Origin: Heterobasidion occidentale
Lineage: Eukaryota > Basidiomycota > Agaricomycetes > Russulales > Bondarzewiaceae
DNA length: 64,000 nt
Assembly (NCBI GenBank): GCA_039111635.1
Contig: JBCAQO010000006.1
Span: 372,001 to 436,000 of the forward strand
Direction of reading: 5' to 3'
Part shown: positions 1-10,701 of the stretch, one piece after another
Numbering within the stretch: the stretch's first letter is position 1
Layout of the letters: each line of letters begins with the position of its first letter
The notes under the pieces: model-generated
What the model saw: the letters and a program-made list of their open reading frames with translations, nothing else
Databases searched by the model: none
What the model was told of the DNA's origin: nothing
Program-made: the position numbers and the translations under genes

Positions 1-561
1 GCCGAATGCTTGTACGGAGGCCCCGGGAAGCTCCACTGGATGTTTCCCCGGAAGTTACTATTTCTAGGGCGAAAATGTGGTATAATCTTCCCCGCTTTTA
101 CTATTTTTGAGACCCGATTCTGCGAAAATGAGCCAAACCTTATCGGTTTTTACTATTTTTCAGGCCCCATCGGAGACTTCCAGCCCCGCACGTGGGAGTT
201 TTGAACTATTTTTGACCTTCGGAGAGCTCCGAGAGCCTCCGAGCGCTTCCGAGGGTTGTCTGCCTTCTTCCGCACCATTATACATGTCACTCAGTGTCAC
301 TGTTTTCTGCCAGCGTCTGTTTCCGCTTCTCTCTCGTCATGTCCCTCGGTGCTGCGGAGCTTGCTAATCTTGTGCCAGACAAGCATTCGTGACAGATCCA
401 GAACATACATTTCAATGAACTTGATCTTGCACCTCTAGTCAACCATAGCGAGAACTGTCTTAAGATCCCCAGCATTGCTATCAACATTTTCGGGGAATCG
501 ATGCAGCAGGCACAAGACCCTGTTGACTCTTTAATCTTCTCTTCTTGGCTCGGCCCTCTCG
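1..561. other. non-coding leader with degenerate TACTATTT repeats
   Basis: No coding sequence is recognisable. Four copies of a motif built on ACTATTT recur at about 54, 98, 147 and 205, roughly 50 bases apart, with a shared GCGAAAATG block after the first two. This looks like a degenerate short tandem array. The rest of the stretch, up to the start of the X-family LTR, shows nothing I can name. Confidence 0.4.
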
Positions 562-1111
562 TGTTATGACTAAACCTGCTGGGACCCTGCGGGGTCAGTC
601 TATCCAACGGTCCAAGCATCACATGCTAGGCAGCTCCACTCCAGAGCATACATCAAGGTATTTGGCATGTCCTTAGGAGCCGACTGGTCCGATGGTTCTT
701 CAAGACATCGGAAGAGGATATATAACAGGGTCATAGAAAGAGCGGCTTAGTGGAATAGGCATTCACATGCCATGGGCTTAGGGCATGTGGGCAAGCACCT
801 CGTTGCACCTGGATAGATTGGTGCAACTGGAAAAGTACAAGAGTAGGCACTGACTGAGAGAGATGGTGACCCACGCTCTTCTAGGATGGGAACCCGGAGA
901 AGCATACAGACTCTTACCCTATGCCCTATACAGTATATAAGGCCCATAGAATAGGCTGAGGAACTTCAGTCTATTCTCTTCGTTCATCCACAGTCTTCAC
1001 ACTGTGGACTTTGTTCGTTCGTATCTCCCTATACAGACACTTCGTTTGCTACTGTCTCCCTACAGTAGGAACACTGCAACTGCTTCTGTATTAATCTTCT
1101 AATACAGTCGA
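562..1111 (+). repeat. LTR family X, left part (split by TE2)
   Basis: This begins TGTTATGA, as does the better-preserved copy at 48247-48812, and carries the same internal blocks, including a TATATAAGG-type box before the conserved GAACTTCAGTCTATTCTCTT. It stops at 1111 where TE2 is inserted and resumes at 20042-20128, ending TTTGTAACA. No internal retrotransposon sequence is attached, so it was a solo LTR before TE2 landed. Confidence 0.75.
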
Positions 1112-1432
1112 TGTCAAGAACGACTGTGAATGACGAGATGACCTAAACCACAAATATGGAGATGATGGAATAGGAGGTTGTTTGTGTGGACTTGATCAAA
1201 CCGATGTTTGTAACCAAGAAGACTGATGAACAGTAGTTCTGTGATTAGACAAAGGTGGATAGCCTAAGGCTTCCACTACTGCGCACGGATCTATAAATAC
1301 ATGAACGTAGATGCACGGACCAAGTAACAATGGAGCGGGAACGCGAGGTATAGACTTGAGAAGGGTCCAACGTGTCCCTATATGGAAGGTGGGAAAGTAC
1401 GAGTACGTAAGAAAGTAAACGAGTTTGTAACA
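1112..1432 (-). repeat. TE2 3' LTR
   Basis: This 321-base LTR is TGTTACAAA...CTTGACA on the minus strand. It shows no difference by eye from 19721-20041. It contains the TATTTATAG box and, 25 bases downstream, the self-primer decamer (1256-1265 in this copy). Confidence 0.93.
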
Positions 1433-1446
1433 TTACCCCCCCCTCT
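1433..1446 (-). promoter_or_regulatory. TE2 polypurine tract
   Basis: Directly inside the 3' LTR the minus strand reads AGAGGGGGGGGTAA. This is the position and composition expected for the plus-strand primer of an LTR retrotransposon. Confidence 0.8.
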
Positions 1447-1756
1447 AGGCCGTCAGCGCCGGAGACGGTGAGTATGGTAGGTCGTATTTAGTCCGAGAAA
1501 AACATAAGCAATGGATGTTAAGAGGCGTGAAATCGAACCGTATCATCAAAGCGGACACTCATTCGCATTGCCCCCTGCCGCGCCCTGACACGATAGCCCT
1601 TGAGTACGGTTGTCAGGGTATACCACCTGGTTAGAAGCACGCGGGTCCTGCGTCATCGAGCCGAGTCCCTCTTCTCATCGTGCCGGTGGTCACCGGTTCG
1701 GCGGAGTCAAACCGCCGTAGACCTTGGTAGTTTTACATCGTGCCGGATGAAGTCCC

Positions 1757-2722
1757 TCAGTCGGAGTCAGCCTCCTCTTCTCCTTCCTCGATCCATCCTA
1801 TCCTTCTTGGTTCGATCCGTCTCCATCCTAATTCTTCGGGTAAGGTAAACGTGTATGGGTGGAAACGCTGGTGGTGTGGGGACGGGAATGCTCCGGGCAT
1901 CGGGCGGTATGGTGATCCGTTCGAGGCGGATGACGAGGCTCGGGAGATCACGGCTGTGGTCGGCATGTGATATTCGGTTGGGTCGAATAATTCGTCATCA
2001 TAGTGGACCGGTCCTGCTAGTCCGATGAGGCGTTGTTCTCCTGCTAAGATACGGGCCGAGAGTGATTCTTCTCGCGTGTGGAGCGCTCTCTGCGTGTGCA
2101 TGGTGAACGCGCGTTCCTCTCGGAGGATGCCGAGCGCTCGCAGGATGTCAGCCGTGGATCCTCCCGACATGAACTCTTGTGAGGTATCCCCCGCGAGTAG
2201 TCCTAGTAAGTATGTGACGGGGGTGGTGAGGTAGGTGTCTGGTTCTAGGTGGACAATCCCTGGGGTAGCTTCATCGAACAGAGGTGGAGGGGAGGTGGAT
2301 GCTCGGTTAGCGGAGGGGTGTGGAGTGGGTGGACGTCGTTCGCGGCGTTCCCTCTCTTCATTAGCCTGGAACCGTTCCTCGTCTATCTCGTTCTGTTCCA
2401 GTATCCTGATCCTGTCCATCTCGTGTTCGTATTCCGAGTCCGTATCCGACCACCCGTCACTCCTCTCTGGCCTATTCGGGTCACTTCTTTCCCATAAGTT
2501 GCCGGCTTCGTCCAAGTAATGGTCGCGGTGCCACCTAACTTCGATTTCCATGTTTCGGGCGTCGTCTTCCTCCTGTTCCACCTGCCTGACCGCTTCTTCG
2601 TCGTCTTCTGTCCATGGGACAGGTCGCTCTTCGGATACGTCGGACTCCGTGGATGGGGACGGCGTATCGTCAGTTTGTACAGATTGGTCGACGAAGGTGG
2701 TGGTCTGCTCAGAGTCTGACAT
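1757..2722 (-). CDS. TE2 third ORF (env position, not env-like)
   Basis: This 321-codon ORF starts at an ATG and lies between pol and the 3' LTR. With TE1 removed, the pol frame runs 11 codons past the insertion point and stops inside the first codons of this ORF, so the two overlap by about 14 bases in different frames. The N-terminal third is acidic and low-complexity (motifs PWTEDDEEA and RQVEQEEDDAR). It is followed by a charged, probably coiled-coil region (residues about 95-135) and a more hydrophobic middle with YLLGLLAGD. The C-terminus is again acidic. I see no signal peptide, transmembrane segment or furin-type site, so it does not resemble an envelope gene, and I recognise no family. 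The intact frame in an element with identical LTRs argues that it is real. Confidence 0.7.
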   Translation of the reverse strand: MSDSEQTTTFVDQSVQTDDTPSPSTESDVSEERPVPWTEDDEEAVRQVEQEEDDARNMEIEVRWHRDHYLDEAGNLWERSDPNRPERSDGWSDTDSEYEHEMDRIRILEQNEIDEERFQANEERERRERRPPTPHPSANRASTSPPPLFDEATPGIVHLEPDTYLTTPVTYLLGLLAGDTSQEFMSGGSTADILRALGILREERAFTMHTQRALHTREESLSARILAGEQRLIGLAGPVHYDDELFDPTEYHMPTTAVISRASSSASNGSPYRPMPGAFPSPHHQRFHPYTFTLPEELGWRRIEPRRIGWIEEGEEEADSD

Positions 2723-2762
2723 GGAGGAGGAGGGCGAGGTTAGAGAGGAAGCTGTTGAATGT

Positions 2763-2767
2763 GTGGG
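2763..2767. repeat. TE1 target-site duplication (left); partner 13154-13158
   Basis: GTGGG occurs immediately before TE1 and again immediately after it at 13154-13158. Removing TE1 and one copy rejoins the TE2 pol reading frame with the start region of the third ORF, which confirms nesting. Confidence 0.93.
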
Positions 2768-3597
2768 TGTTAGGACTGCGTCCTAACACGTGCTTCGCAC
2801 GTGAATGGAGGGGCTGGTCAAGTGCTTCGGACTTGCTACAGACTCGGACCACTCTCTATGACTCATTACCATTTACATGCTAACGCATGAACACTGACTT
2901 CTAGTTCCTGATTCTTGATGTGGATAGACATTGGTTCCTGACCCCAGTTCCTGGTTCCTGATCGATCGAAGATGTGGACAGACATTAGTGATCTAATTAC
3001 TATACTTAGTTATATGACAGGTCGATGACACATTCTAGCTTACAGATCTCGATCGTTGCTTCGGTGCCTGAGAAGTGCACAGACCAGATCGTGATCCGGC
3101 CCTAGATACTTCTTTGTAAATAGGCGAGATGAGCTTCTAAGAAGCTCAGCTCGTTCACCTGTAATACACTCGATCTCTGCACTGCACCCGGCGTCTGGCT
3201 ACCTTCCTAGCCCACGCTTCGTGATCTCTGTCAGATCTGAGAAACTCCTTACACGGTCTAACGAAGCACTGGACTCGTCTCCCTTCCCTCCCCTCCCTCT
3301 ACTCATCCGCTTCTATACCGGTTAGCTGCCTTCCGCGTTCTCAGCTGGACACCCCCTCGTGTCATTTGTTGGACGGGAGAAGATCGTCCGGTTCCTCCTC
3401 ATCATCGAGAAGACCTCGAAGATCACCTTCTCAATCTATTCGAGAACCAAGCCGACAGCGACCCCGAGTTCCTCGAAAGAGCCCAAAGACGATCCATCGT
3501 CTTTATCCGTTGGAGTCTACGACTATACGAACCAGTGGAGGTTTAGCCTAGGGACCCCTTCGTGCATCAGTGCACGTGATAGGTCTACGACCTAACA
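2768..3597 (+). repeat. TE1 5' LTR
   Basis: The LTR is 830 bases, TGTTAGGA...ACCTAACA. Compared with the 3' copy it has lost TA from the TATAAATA box (here TAAATA, near 3116-3122), lost one G near 3320, and differs at three single bases. The damaged TATA box suggests this copy may be a weak promoter. The self-primer sequence AGCTCGTTCA lies at 3148-3157. Confidence 0.95.
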
Positions 3598-3599
3598 CT

Positions 3600-3609
3600 T
3601 GAACGAGCT
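3600..3609 (+). promoter_or_regulatory. TE1 primer-binding site (self-priming type)
   Basis: TGAACGAGCT starts two bases after the 5' LTR. It is the exact reverse complement of AGCTCGTTCA in the LTR, which sits 25 bases after the TATA box, where transcription should start. Tf1/sushi-type chromoviruses prime reverse transcription with the folded-back 5' end of their own RNA. The sequence matches that scheme; priming itself is inferred. Confidence 0.8.
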
Positions 3610-3834
3610 CTCCCATCCCTACCCTATTCCAAACTGGACCCCCAACAGCAACGACTCTTTCTCCAATCCGTAAATAACATTCTAGCAACAGCAGCCAGGG
3701 TAAACCAAGTAGGAACCCTGCAAGGAAGGATCAATAATCCAGGAACGATCGAAGTTGCAAGACACCGAAACCCAGGAAAGGTCTATTCAGGAGTAGCCAC
3801 ATTTCGACTACAGGCATCACCCAAAATCTTCATT

Positions 3835-5925
3835 GACCTCAGTAAAACTGGATACCAGTTTTCCGGGCTTTGTTTTATCAACAAACCAAAGACGCCGTTT
3901 ACTCTCACAGACAACGGAGAGCCCGACGTCGTCAGATCCGAGAACACTGTCGAGATACACGACGGAAGACCAGACGACTTCCCCATCGCCGTTATCGCCG
4001 ATCTCAGAAGAACCATTGCCAGGAACGTCAACGAAGACGGAATCCGAAAGGAGCTTGTCAAGAACCAGGAGAACCGAGACCACTACTCAATCCTCATCCA
4101 CTGGACCTTCTCCTCCACCTAGGAAAACACACTGGAAGCCCCTAACTCTCCGCCAAACGGAACCGAAGTTGAAGGGATCGTTTTTATCATCCGAAGAGGA
4201 GAGTTCGCCCACAAAACTTATCATCTCCGCACCCTCATCTCAGGACACACGTTCTCCAAGATCATCGAACTCATCGACCAAATTGATATTTCCATCAACG
4301 AAATTATCAAAAGGGACCCAGACCTCCAAGAAGCACTACAAGCTGGAAGAAGACAGGCAGTACCCTTCTTCTTCAAAGAATAAACAACGGCCGAACTCCC
4401 CCCGGGATACCCTCCCGACTACCGGACAGATCCAGCAGAAGTCTACGAAGACTTACCCGAGGACTTCGACGAAAATCAACTTTATTACGACGAAAACAAG
4501 AAACACTTCTACTACGCCGGAACACTCACCGGATTCTTCCACAAACGAGGAGAAAGTAGATACAAATTCCTTACCTGGGAAGGGAAGCAAGTCCAAGCAG
4601 GACCACGCCTACACACAGTTAAGGTCAAGGACTACGTCGCAAGGAAACCCCTCGACAAGCCTAAATCACCGGCAGATAGGCATCGTAACTCGCCAAGACC
4701 GCACATACATACTCTACCCAGAGAAACAGCCAGTGGAAGTAGAATCACTGGAAGAAACACACCCGCTGCATCCCCCTTACAGGAAACCACTCCCCAAGCA
4801 GACTTCCGAACCCCAGCATCGGACCAAGTCCCCGAGTCAGGGTATATTGAAACACCGGGTAACAATCCAGAACCGCCTGGAGATCCAGAGCCCCCGCCCA
4901 ATACAATGCCGACAGATCCTGGAAATAATGAGTCCAAGGGACCAGCTATGGCCAAACCCTCTCCTTTCAATGGAAACCGAAAGCGAACGGAGCAATTCCT
5001 CCATGAAATCGACCTGATGATCCTTGCCAGGCAAAAAGATTATGCAAATGAATTTGCCAAGATCGCTTACGCTCTCTCGTATATGAAGGAAGGGTCTGCA
5101 GGGATCTGGGCCAGAAACTTTACTCAGGCCAGGAACACGTTGAATGACTGGGCACAATACACTTGGAAAGAGTACGACAGCCATATTTCCGTGCGGAAAA
5201 AGATAGCAACCGACTTCGAGGAGTTCAATAAGGAAGCGGATGCGCGAGACAAACTAGCCCGGGTGAATCAAGGAAAGGAATCCTTTAACACCTATCTACA
5301 GCTATTCGAACAACTCGCAGCTCTCGCCGGAGTCGACGAAGAAACCAAGAAGACACACTTCTTGAGGGGATTAAAGTGGGAACTCGCAAAAGGAATTTAT
5401 GAAGATCCTTCCAAGGACGAAACTTGGGAGGAACTGGTCGAGAAGGCAAAAAAGCACGAAAGGATGCGAATCGCCAGAGACAGAGCATATGACCTCCGGA
5501 AAGGCAAATTTCAAGTCTACACGCCGCGAACCTTTTACGACGAAAGGGCACCTCCGCGACACGATAGGGAGCCTCAATATGAACCTATGGATGTCGATGC
5601 AGCGGAAATGGAGGCCGATGCAGTTCGCACGCGCTTCAAGAAGCTTACCCCGGCGGAAAGAGATCGACTTGCCAAAGAAGGCAAGTGCTTCTTTTGCAAG
5701 AAGCCCGGGCACATGGCGCGCAACTGTCCCTCTCGACCTAAAAGAAGATTCCAGCCCCCCCGTCGCAGACCAGTGCGCGAAGCAGAAATGGACGAGGGAC
5801 AATTCGACGATGAAGACGTCGAAGAAGGAAAAAACCGAGTCAACCACATCCGCCAGATGATGATGGGACTCAGTATGGAAGAAATCGAGGAAGTTCGAGC
5901 CTTTAGCGACTCGAAGAATTTTTAA
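3835..5925 (+). pseudogene. TE1 Gag polyprotein with long N-terminal extension
   Basis: From 4384 to the stop at 5923-5925 there is one open frame. It holds a Pro-rich hinge (about 4680-4930), a retrotransposon capsid-like region starting MAKPSPFNG, and a CCHC knuckle C-F-F-C-K-K-P-G-H-M-A-R-N-C at about 5690-5731. The tail is basic and then acidic. Upstream, protein-like sequence continues to about 3835 in compatible frames, broken by a stop near 4120 and a TAA at 4381. The first ATG in the capsid frame is at 4906, so the roughly 350 codons before it would need splicing, an upstream start or non-AUG initiation. The role would be virus-like-particle assembly and RNA binding. Confidence 0.8.
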
Positions 5926-6099
5926 AGCCTCTCCCATCGGCAGCGGATGTGGAGAGTAGGATTCTTGCAGGAAATCGGTACGCTCCTCTGGCCAGTAAAG
6001 ATACGGCAAGAGCATGGACATCCAGATGTATTGTTATCTTTCGGAAATGAAATCACATGGTGCACCATCCCTCCGACTCGAGACAATGCTCATAGGCAA

Positions 6100-6466
6100 G
6101 AATAAAAAGCTGCTACACAGGCACTAGTGGACAGTGGAGCCACTGGAATCTTCATGCACCCTCGCTTTCGTAGATCGCATCGAATCACTACACAAAACCC
6201 CCACCCCTATCCCAGTCAGTACGGTCCAGAACACCGAGTTCAAGGGAGGACCTATTACACGATTCGCCAAGCTCAAACTACAGGTTCTAGGCGAAAATGG
6301 GGGGTCGCATACAGAATCCGCAAGATTATATATTGCAGAAATAGGAAAAGGACGTCATTTTAGGACCGACTGGTTATTAGAACATAACCCAGAAGTCGAC
6401 TGGCATGCCTACGGGCTATACTTTACCAGATGCCCGCCCTCCTGCCAGATAAAAGGAGACCGGTAA
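6100..6466 (+). pseudogene. TE1 aspartic protease region of pol, frameshifted
   Basis: The catalytic motif LVDSGATG lies at about 6125-6150. The frame then breaks at a run of three T (6166-6168) before the flap region, and the matching continuation (VDRIESL...) is in a neighbouring frame to 6466, with a typical DWLLEHNPEVDW segment. The protease would cut Gag-Pol. One extra base in a homopolymer explains the break. Confidence 0.8.
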
Positions 6467-6554
6467 AGCTAAAAGAGCTACAAGAAATAGGACGTCCTAA
6501 ACAAAGCATACGGCGCATGGAAACAGTACCGCCACGGGCGCCTACTCAATACCA

Positions 6555-7893
6555 GTGCAAAAGCCGGGAAAAGCAGTACCAGGCCAGAAGGTGGGAAACA
6601 CCACAGTACCACATCCGCGGACAATACCTACAAGTCCGGAGTTCACAACTCGAAGGTTGAATGCCGAACGTCTGAAGGCCCGAACCAGAAATTACAAGGT
6701 TCCGACATGGGCTGAAGAAGACGTTCCGGAGGACGGTGACGGACTTCCGGCACTTCCCTCCAAGGATCTTGAAGAAGATGGAGTCTATCTGGTTAGGTGC
6801 CTTGACACAGGAATGTTACAGGCACTGGAATTATACAACGACTCCGAAGAAGGTGTCGATATACATCGCGCCGAAACCACGGAACTTCCATATGCCAACA
6901 CACCGGCTCAAGGAAGCAAACCTGCCAAAGCACCGACAGGGAAACAAACAAAACACACTAACTCGCAAAGACTTGCAGAAGAAGCCGCCAAAGGGAAACC
7001 CGAACTATCCTTCGAAGAAATAGTGCCGAAGGAATACTGGAATTATAGGAAGGTTTTCGAAGGTCGACCAAAAGGACAATTGCCACCCGCTCGACCTTGG
7101 GATCACAAAATAGAAATCAAGGAAGGAATGGATCACTCGCTCAAACCCAAGCTATACAGCCTCAGTCCGGGCGAGCAAGTGGAACTCAAGAAATTCATAG
7201 ACGAAAACCTTCAGAAGGGATTCATTCGAGAATCCAAATCGCACATGGCATCCCCATTCTTCTTTATCAAGAAAAAGAACGGGAAACTACGACCAGTAAT
7301 GGATTATCGCAAACTCAATGAAGTAACAATCAAAAATAAGTACCCGCTACCAATAATTCAAGAATTATTGGACCTTCTGGCCGAAGCTGCATACTTCTCA
7401 CTAATGGACGTTGATACAGGATATAACAACATACGCATGAAGGAAGGAAGTGAGAAACTGGCAGCGTTTGTCACCAATCTAGGAATGTAAACGAACCCCT
7501 GGTCATGTCTTTGTGATTAACCAACTCGCCGCGGCAACATTTCAAAACAATGATGAATGCACTCTTCAAAGACCTCATCTACGCGGATTAGTAGCAACCT
7601 ATAAGGACGACATCCTAGTATTCTCCAAAACACTGGATGATCACATCAAGACGGTGCGAAAGGTGTTACAAATTTTACAGGACAACGATCTGTATCTACA
7701 ACCTCAAAGTGCCACTTCCACTAGAAGAAAATCGACTACCTGGGATATGTTATATCACACGGACACCTGGGAATGGACCCGATCAAAGTGGCCGGCATTA
7801 TGGACTGGCCCAACACCTGGAAAAGTCAAAGAAGTGCAATCATTTTTAGGTTTTTGCAACTTTTATCGCAGGTTTATCAAAAGATTACTCTAA
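6555..7893 (+). pseudogene. TE1 reverse transcriptase region of pol, damaged
   Basis: RT finger and palm motifs are clear: ASPFFFIKKKNGKLRPVMDYR, the NKYPLPII segment and the first-aspartate motif YFSLMDVDTGYNNIR. The frame stops at about 7488. Between 7480 and 7620 several small indels cluster, and the catalytic box reads YKDDILVF instead of YMDD. A further frame change lies before the conserved SFLGFCNFYRRFI segment at about 7838-7880. As written, the enzyme would not be functional. Confidence 0.85.
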
Positions 7894-8430
7894 AATAGCA
7901 CGACCGCTATTTGAGTTAACACAGAAGGAACGCACCTGGGATTGGACACCAGCATGCGAGAGAAGCGTTTCAAACGCTAAAACGAATATTTACGGAATCT
8001 CCGGTGCTAGTTATGCCAGACACAAGGAACCCGTTTCGCATTGAATGCGACGCTTCCGACTTCGCCACCGGAGCAGTTTTATCACAAGTCGCCAAAGATG
8101 AAAATGGCACCCATGTGCTTATATCTCCAAGTTCGCTCTCACCAAAGAACGCAACTACCCGATCTACGATAAAGAGTTGCTGGCGGTCGTTCGAGCTTTT
8201 TGAAGCTTGGCGACACTATTTGGAGGGCGCCGACCACCCGGTAGACGTCTGGACGGACCACAAGAACCTCGAATGGTCCGTTCAAGCCAGAAACTAAACC
8301 GTCGACAAGCACGATGGTCCACTCTACCTCTCGCGTTTCGACTACAAGTTGACGCACAAGGCAGGAGTCACTAATAAATCCGACGGTCTGTCACGGCGTC
8401 CAGACCATAAAAAGGGGGTGGAATTTGACA
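7894..8430 (+). pseudogene. TE1 RNase H region of pol, frameshifted
   Basis: The signature FRIECDASDFATGAVLSQ (first catalytic Asp) is at about 8030-8090 in the frame 8004-8297. It continues with the expected ELF..WRHYLEGADHPVDVWTDHKNL, although small frame slips separate it from both RT and the downstream DGLSRRP-like end near 8380-8400. This is the Ty3/gypsy RNase H that removes template RNA. Confidence 0.8.
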
Positions 8431-8507
8431 ATTCAGGCGAAACACTCTTGGAGCCCAAACTTTTCAATTGACACAGAAAAGATCCGAAGACCTTTCGCAG
8501 AAATCCA

Positions 8508-10440
8508 ATGCCAATCAATACAGACAATAGTTGGGACCCTCGTCAAATACTTCACATTAGGGCAACTGGACGAGGAGGCGTTACCATAATAGACGACGAC
8601 CTCCGGAAACGAATCATTGAAGAAAACAGGAAAGACGAATGGCTATTAGAAACCCTAGCCAAGATTAAAACCTTAGGACCTCGGAACATGAAGAAAGGTT
8701 TACAAGAATGGAACGAAGAAGAAGGATTGGTCCTTCACCGAGGAAAAATATATGTTCCTCGGAACGAACAACTTCGCCAAGATATCATCAAATTAAACCA
8801 TGACAATCTAGCAGCAGGACATCCAGGACAAAGAGGAACTCTAGCCTTAGTCGGACAGGAATTTACTTGGCCAGGAATATCAACACAATTCACCAAATAT
8901 GTGGAAGGATGTGCCATCTGTCAATCCACCAAGAACGACACACATCCTACCATGGTACCATTACAACCAACAGAAATCCCAGATCGACCCTTCGGAACAA
9001 TAACCATGGACTTTATTACAGATCTACCAGAATCAAACGGATACGACTCGCTACACGTAGTAACTGATCGATTCACCAAAACCGCAGTAATAACTCCATG
9101 CCTGAAAACTATCGACTCTGATGGAACAGCCAAAATCTTGCTAGAAAACACCTGGAGACGCTATGGACTGCCAGATAAAAATCATATCGGATAGAGGAAC
9201 TCAATTCGCTTCAAAAGTAGCGCAAGCCCTGCTCAAAGAATTAGGGATCAAATCTGCTTTAAGCACAGCCTATCACCCGCAGACGGACGGTGCTACGGAA
9301 CGAATGAATCAGGAACTAGAACAATATCTAAGAGCATTTTGCAGCTCTTCACAGGACGATTGGGCCAGACTAATCCCCTATGTGGAATACGCCCACAACA
9401 CCCATCAGCACTCAGCCACGCAGAAGTCACCATTTGAACTTCTACATGGATATCAACCACGGGCTTACCCAGCCATCATCGGAAATACGAATGTCCCCAC
9501 AGCCGATGCTCGCCTCGAAGCTCTGCAACGTGCTAGGAAGGAAGCACAAGCCAGCCTCGAAATAGCAGCCGAAGCCATGAGGATACAGCACGACCGTTTC
9601 GGAACGGACCTGCCGCCTTTCAAGAAAGGAGATCAAGTATGGCTTGATGGGAAGAACATCCACACCGATCACCCATCAGAGAAACTGAGACCCAAACGCT
9701 TTGGGCCATTTGAAATCATTGACACCATAGGAAATGTCAACTTCAGGTTGAAACTGCCCAACAGCTGGAAGCGCATTCACAACGTCTTCCATGCTAGTCG
9801 ACTCACGCCTTACAAGGAAAACGAGGTCTATGGTCCGAACTACCCTAAACCGGCTCCGGACCTGATCGAAGGGCAAGAAGAATTCGAAGTCGAAGCCATT
9901 GTCGGAGCCAGGCGCTTCGGAAGATGGAAGATCCTGCAGTACCTGATCAAATGGAAGGGCTACCCGGAATCGGACAACTCTTGGGAAGCCGCGGCAAATG
10001 TCACTAACGCACAAGAAGCCATAAAGGACTTCTACTGCCGGCACCCTCGAGCAGTCAAAGGAATGGAAGCCTCCATTCTGGCCCTGGTGATCGAATTAGA
10101 ACTCAACAGGGTAGCCGAAGAAGATCAAATCGGGAGGAAGCTCGAGAAGCATCCGATCGGAAAGAAGCTTCTCGCCACAGGATTAGCTATCCCCCAGATC
10201 ATGGAAGAGATCAACAAACGAATGACGCAGCTAAAGAGGCCGCCCCTGGTTCCTCGATCAAAAGTGCCACCACCAACGATCAACGATCGAGAAGCGCAGC
10301 CAAAGAAGCCCAACATAGACTCGTCTCGATCAAAGCTACAGCAGGAGCGATCGGACAACTCTAATTGGCGGACTCAAGCATACCAGGAGCTACAAAAGCA
10401 GACCAACCGAGGATTGGCATGGCCAGGAAAACGGCTATGA
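8508..10440 (+). pseudogene. TE1 integrase with C-terminal chromodomain
   Basis: The zinc-binding HHCC region (HDNLAAGHPG...GCAICQ) is at about 8800-8925. The DDE core follows: MDFITDLP, then ISDRGTQF, then the TDGATERMNQELEQYLR glutamate near 9300. An extra A in the run 9177-9181 shifts frame just before the second aspartate. The second part (9163-10440) is open. It includes the GPFEI..PNSWKRIHNVFHASRL GPY/F-like module and a chromodomain at about 9880-10045 (ILQYLIKWKGYPESDNSWE). The chromodomain is expected to direct integration to modified chromatin. A lysine- and arginine-rich tail of about 120 residues follows. Confidence 0.88.
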
Positions 10441-10701
10441 CCCCTTTCGACCCCACTTTATCCACAGTAGCCGTTTATACCATCGTCGCGACTCTTGCTC
10501 TCACCGCTGTCTTCATCGCTATCGCCCTTGTTCTCGGATCCCTTCACGCCGCTGCCACCATTGGCATCTCCTCAGCTGTATAAAAGACACACCACGTCAG
10601 GCAGAGACGTTCCTCAGCATCCCAGCTACAATTGAATGTCCCTCGCCCCTGCACAACTCCTCTTAGCTCACTCCCCACGCTACATCCTCAGTAACATCAG
10701 A

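Noticed and set aside
1757..2722. Third ORFs of TE2 and TE1 as envelope genes
   Set aside because: Neither has a signal peptide, transmembrane segment or cleavage motif; TE1's carries a nucleocapsid-type knuckle.
1600..2786. Several plus-strand frames across 1600-2786
   Set aside because: They mirror the TE2 third ORF on the other strand and show Arg/Ser-rich antisense composition.
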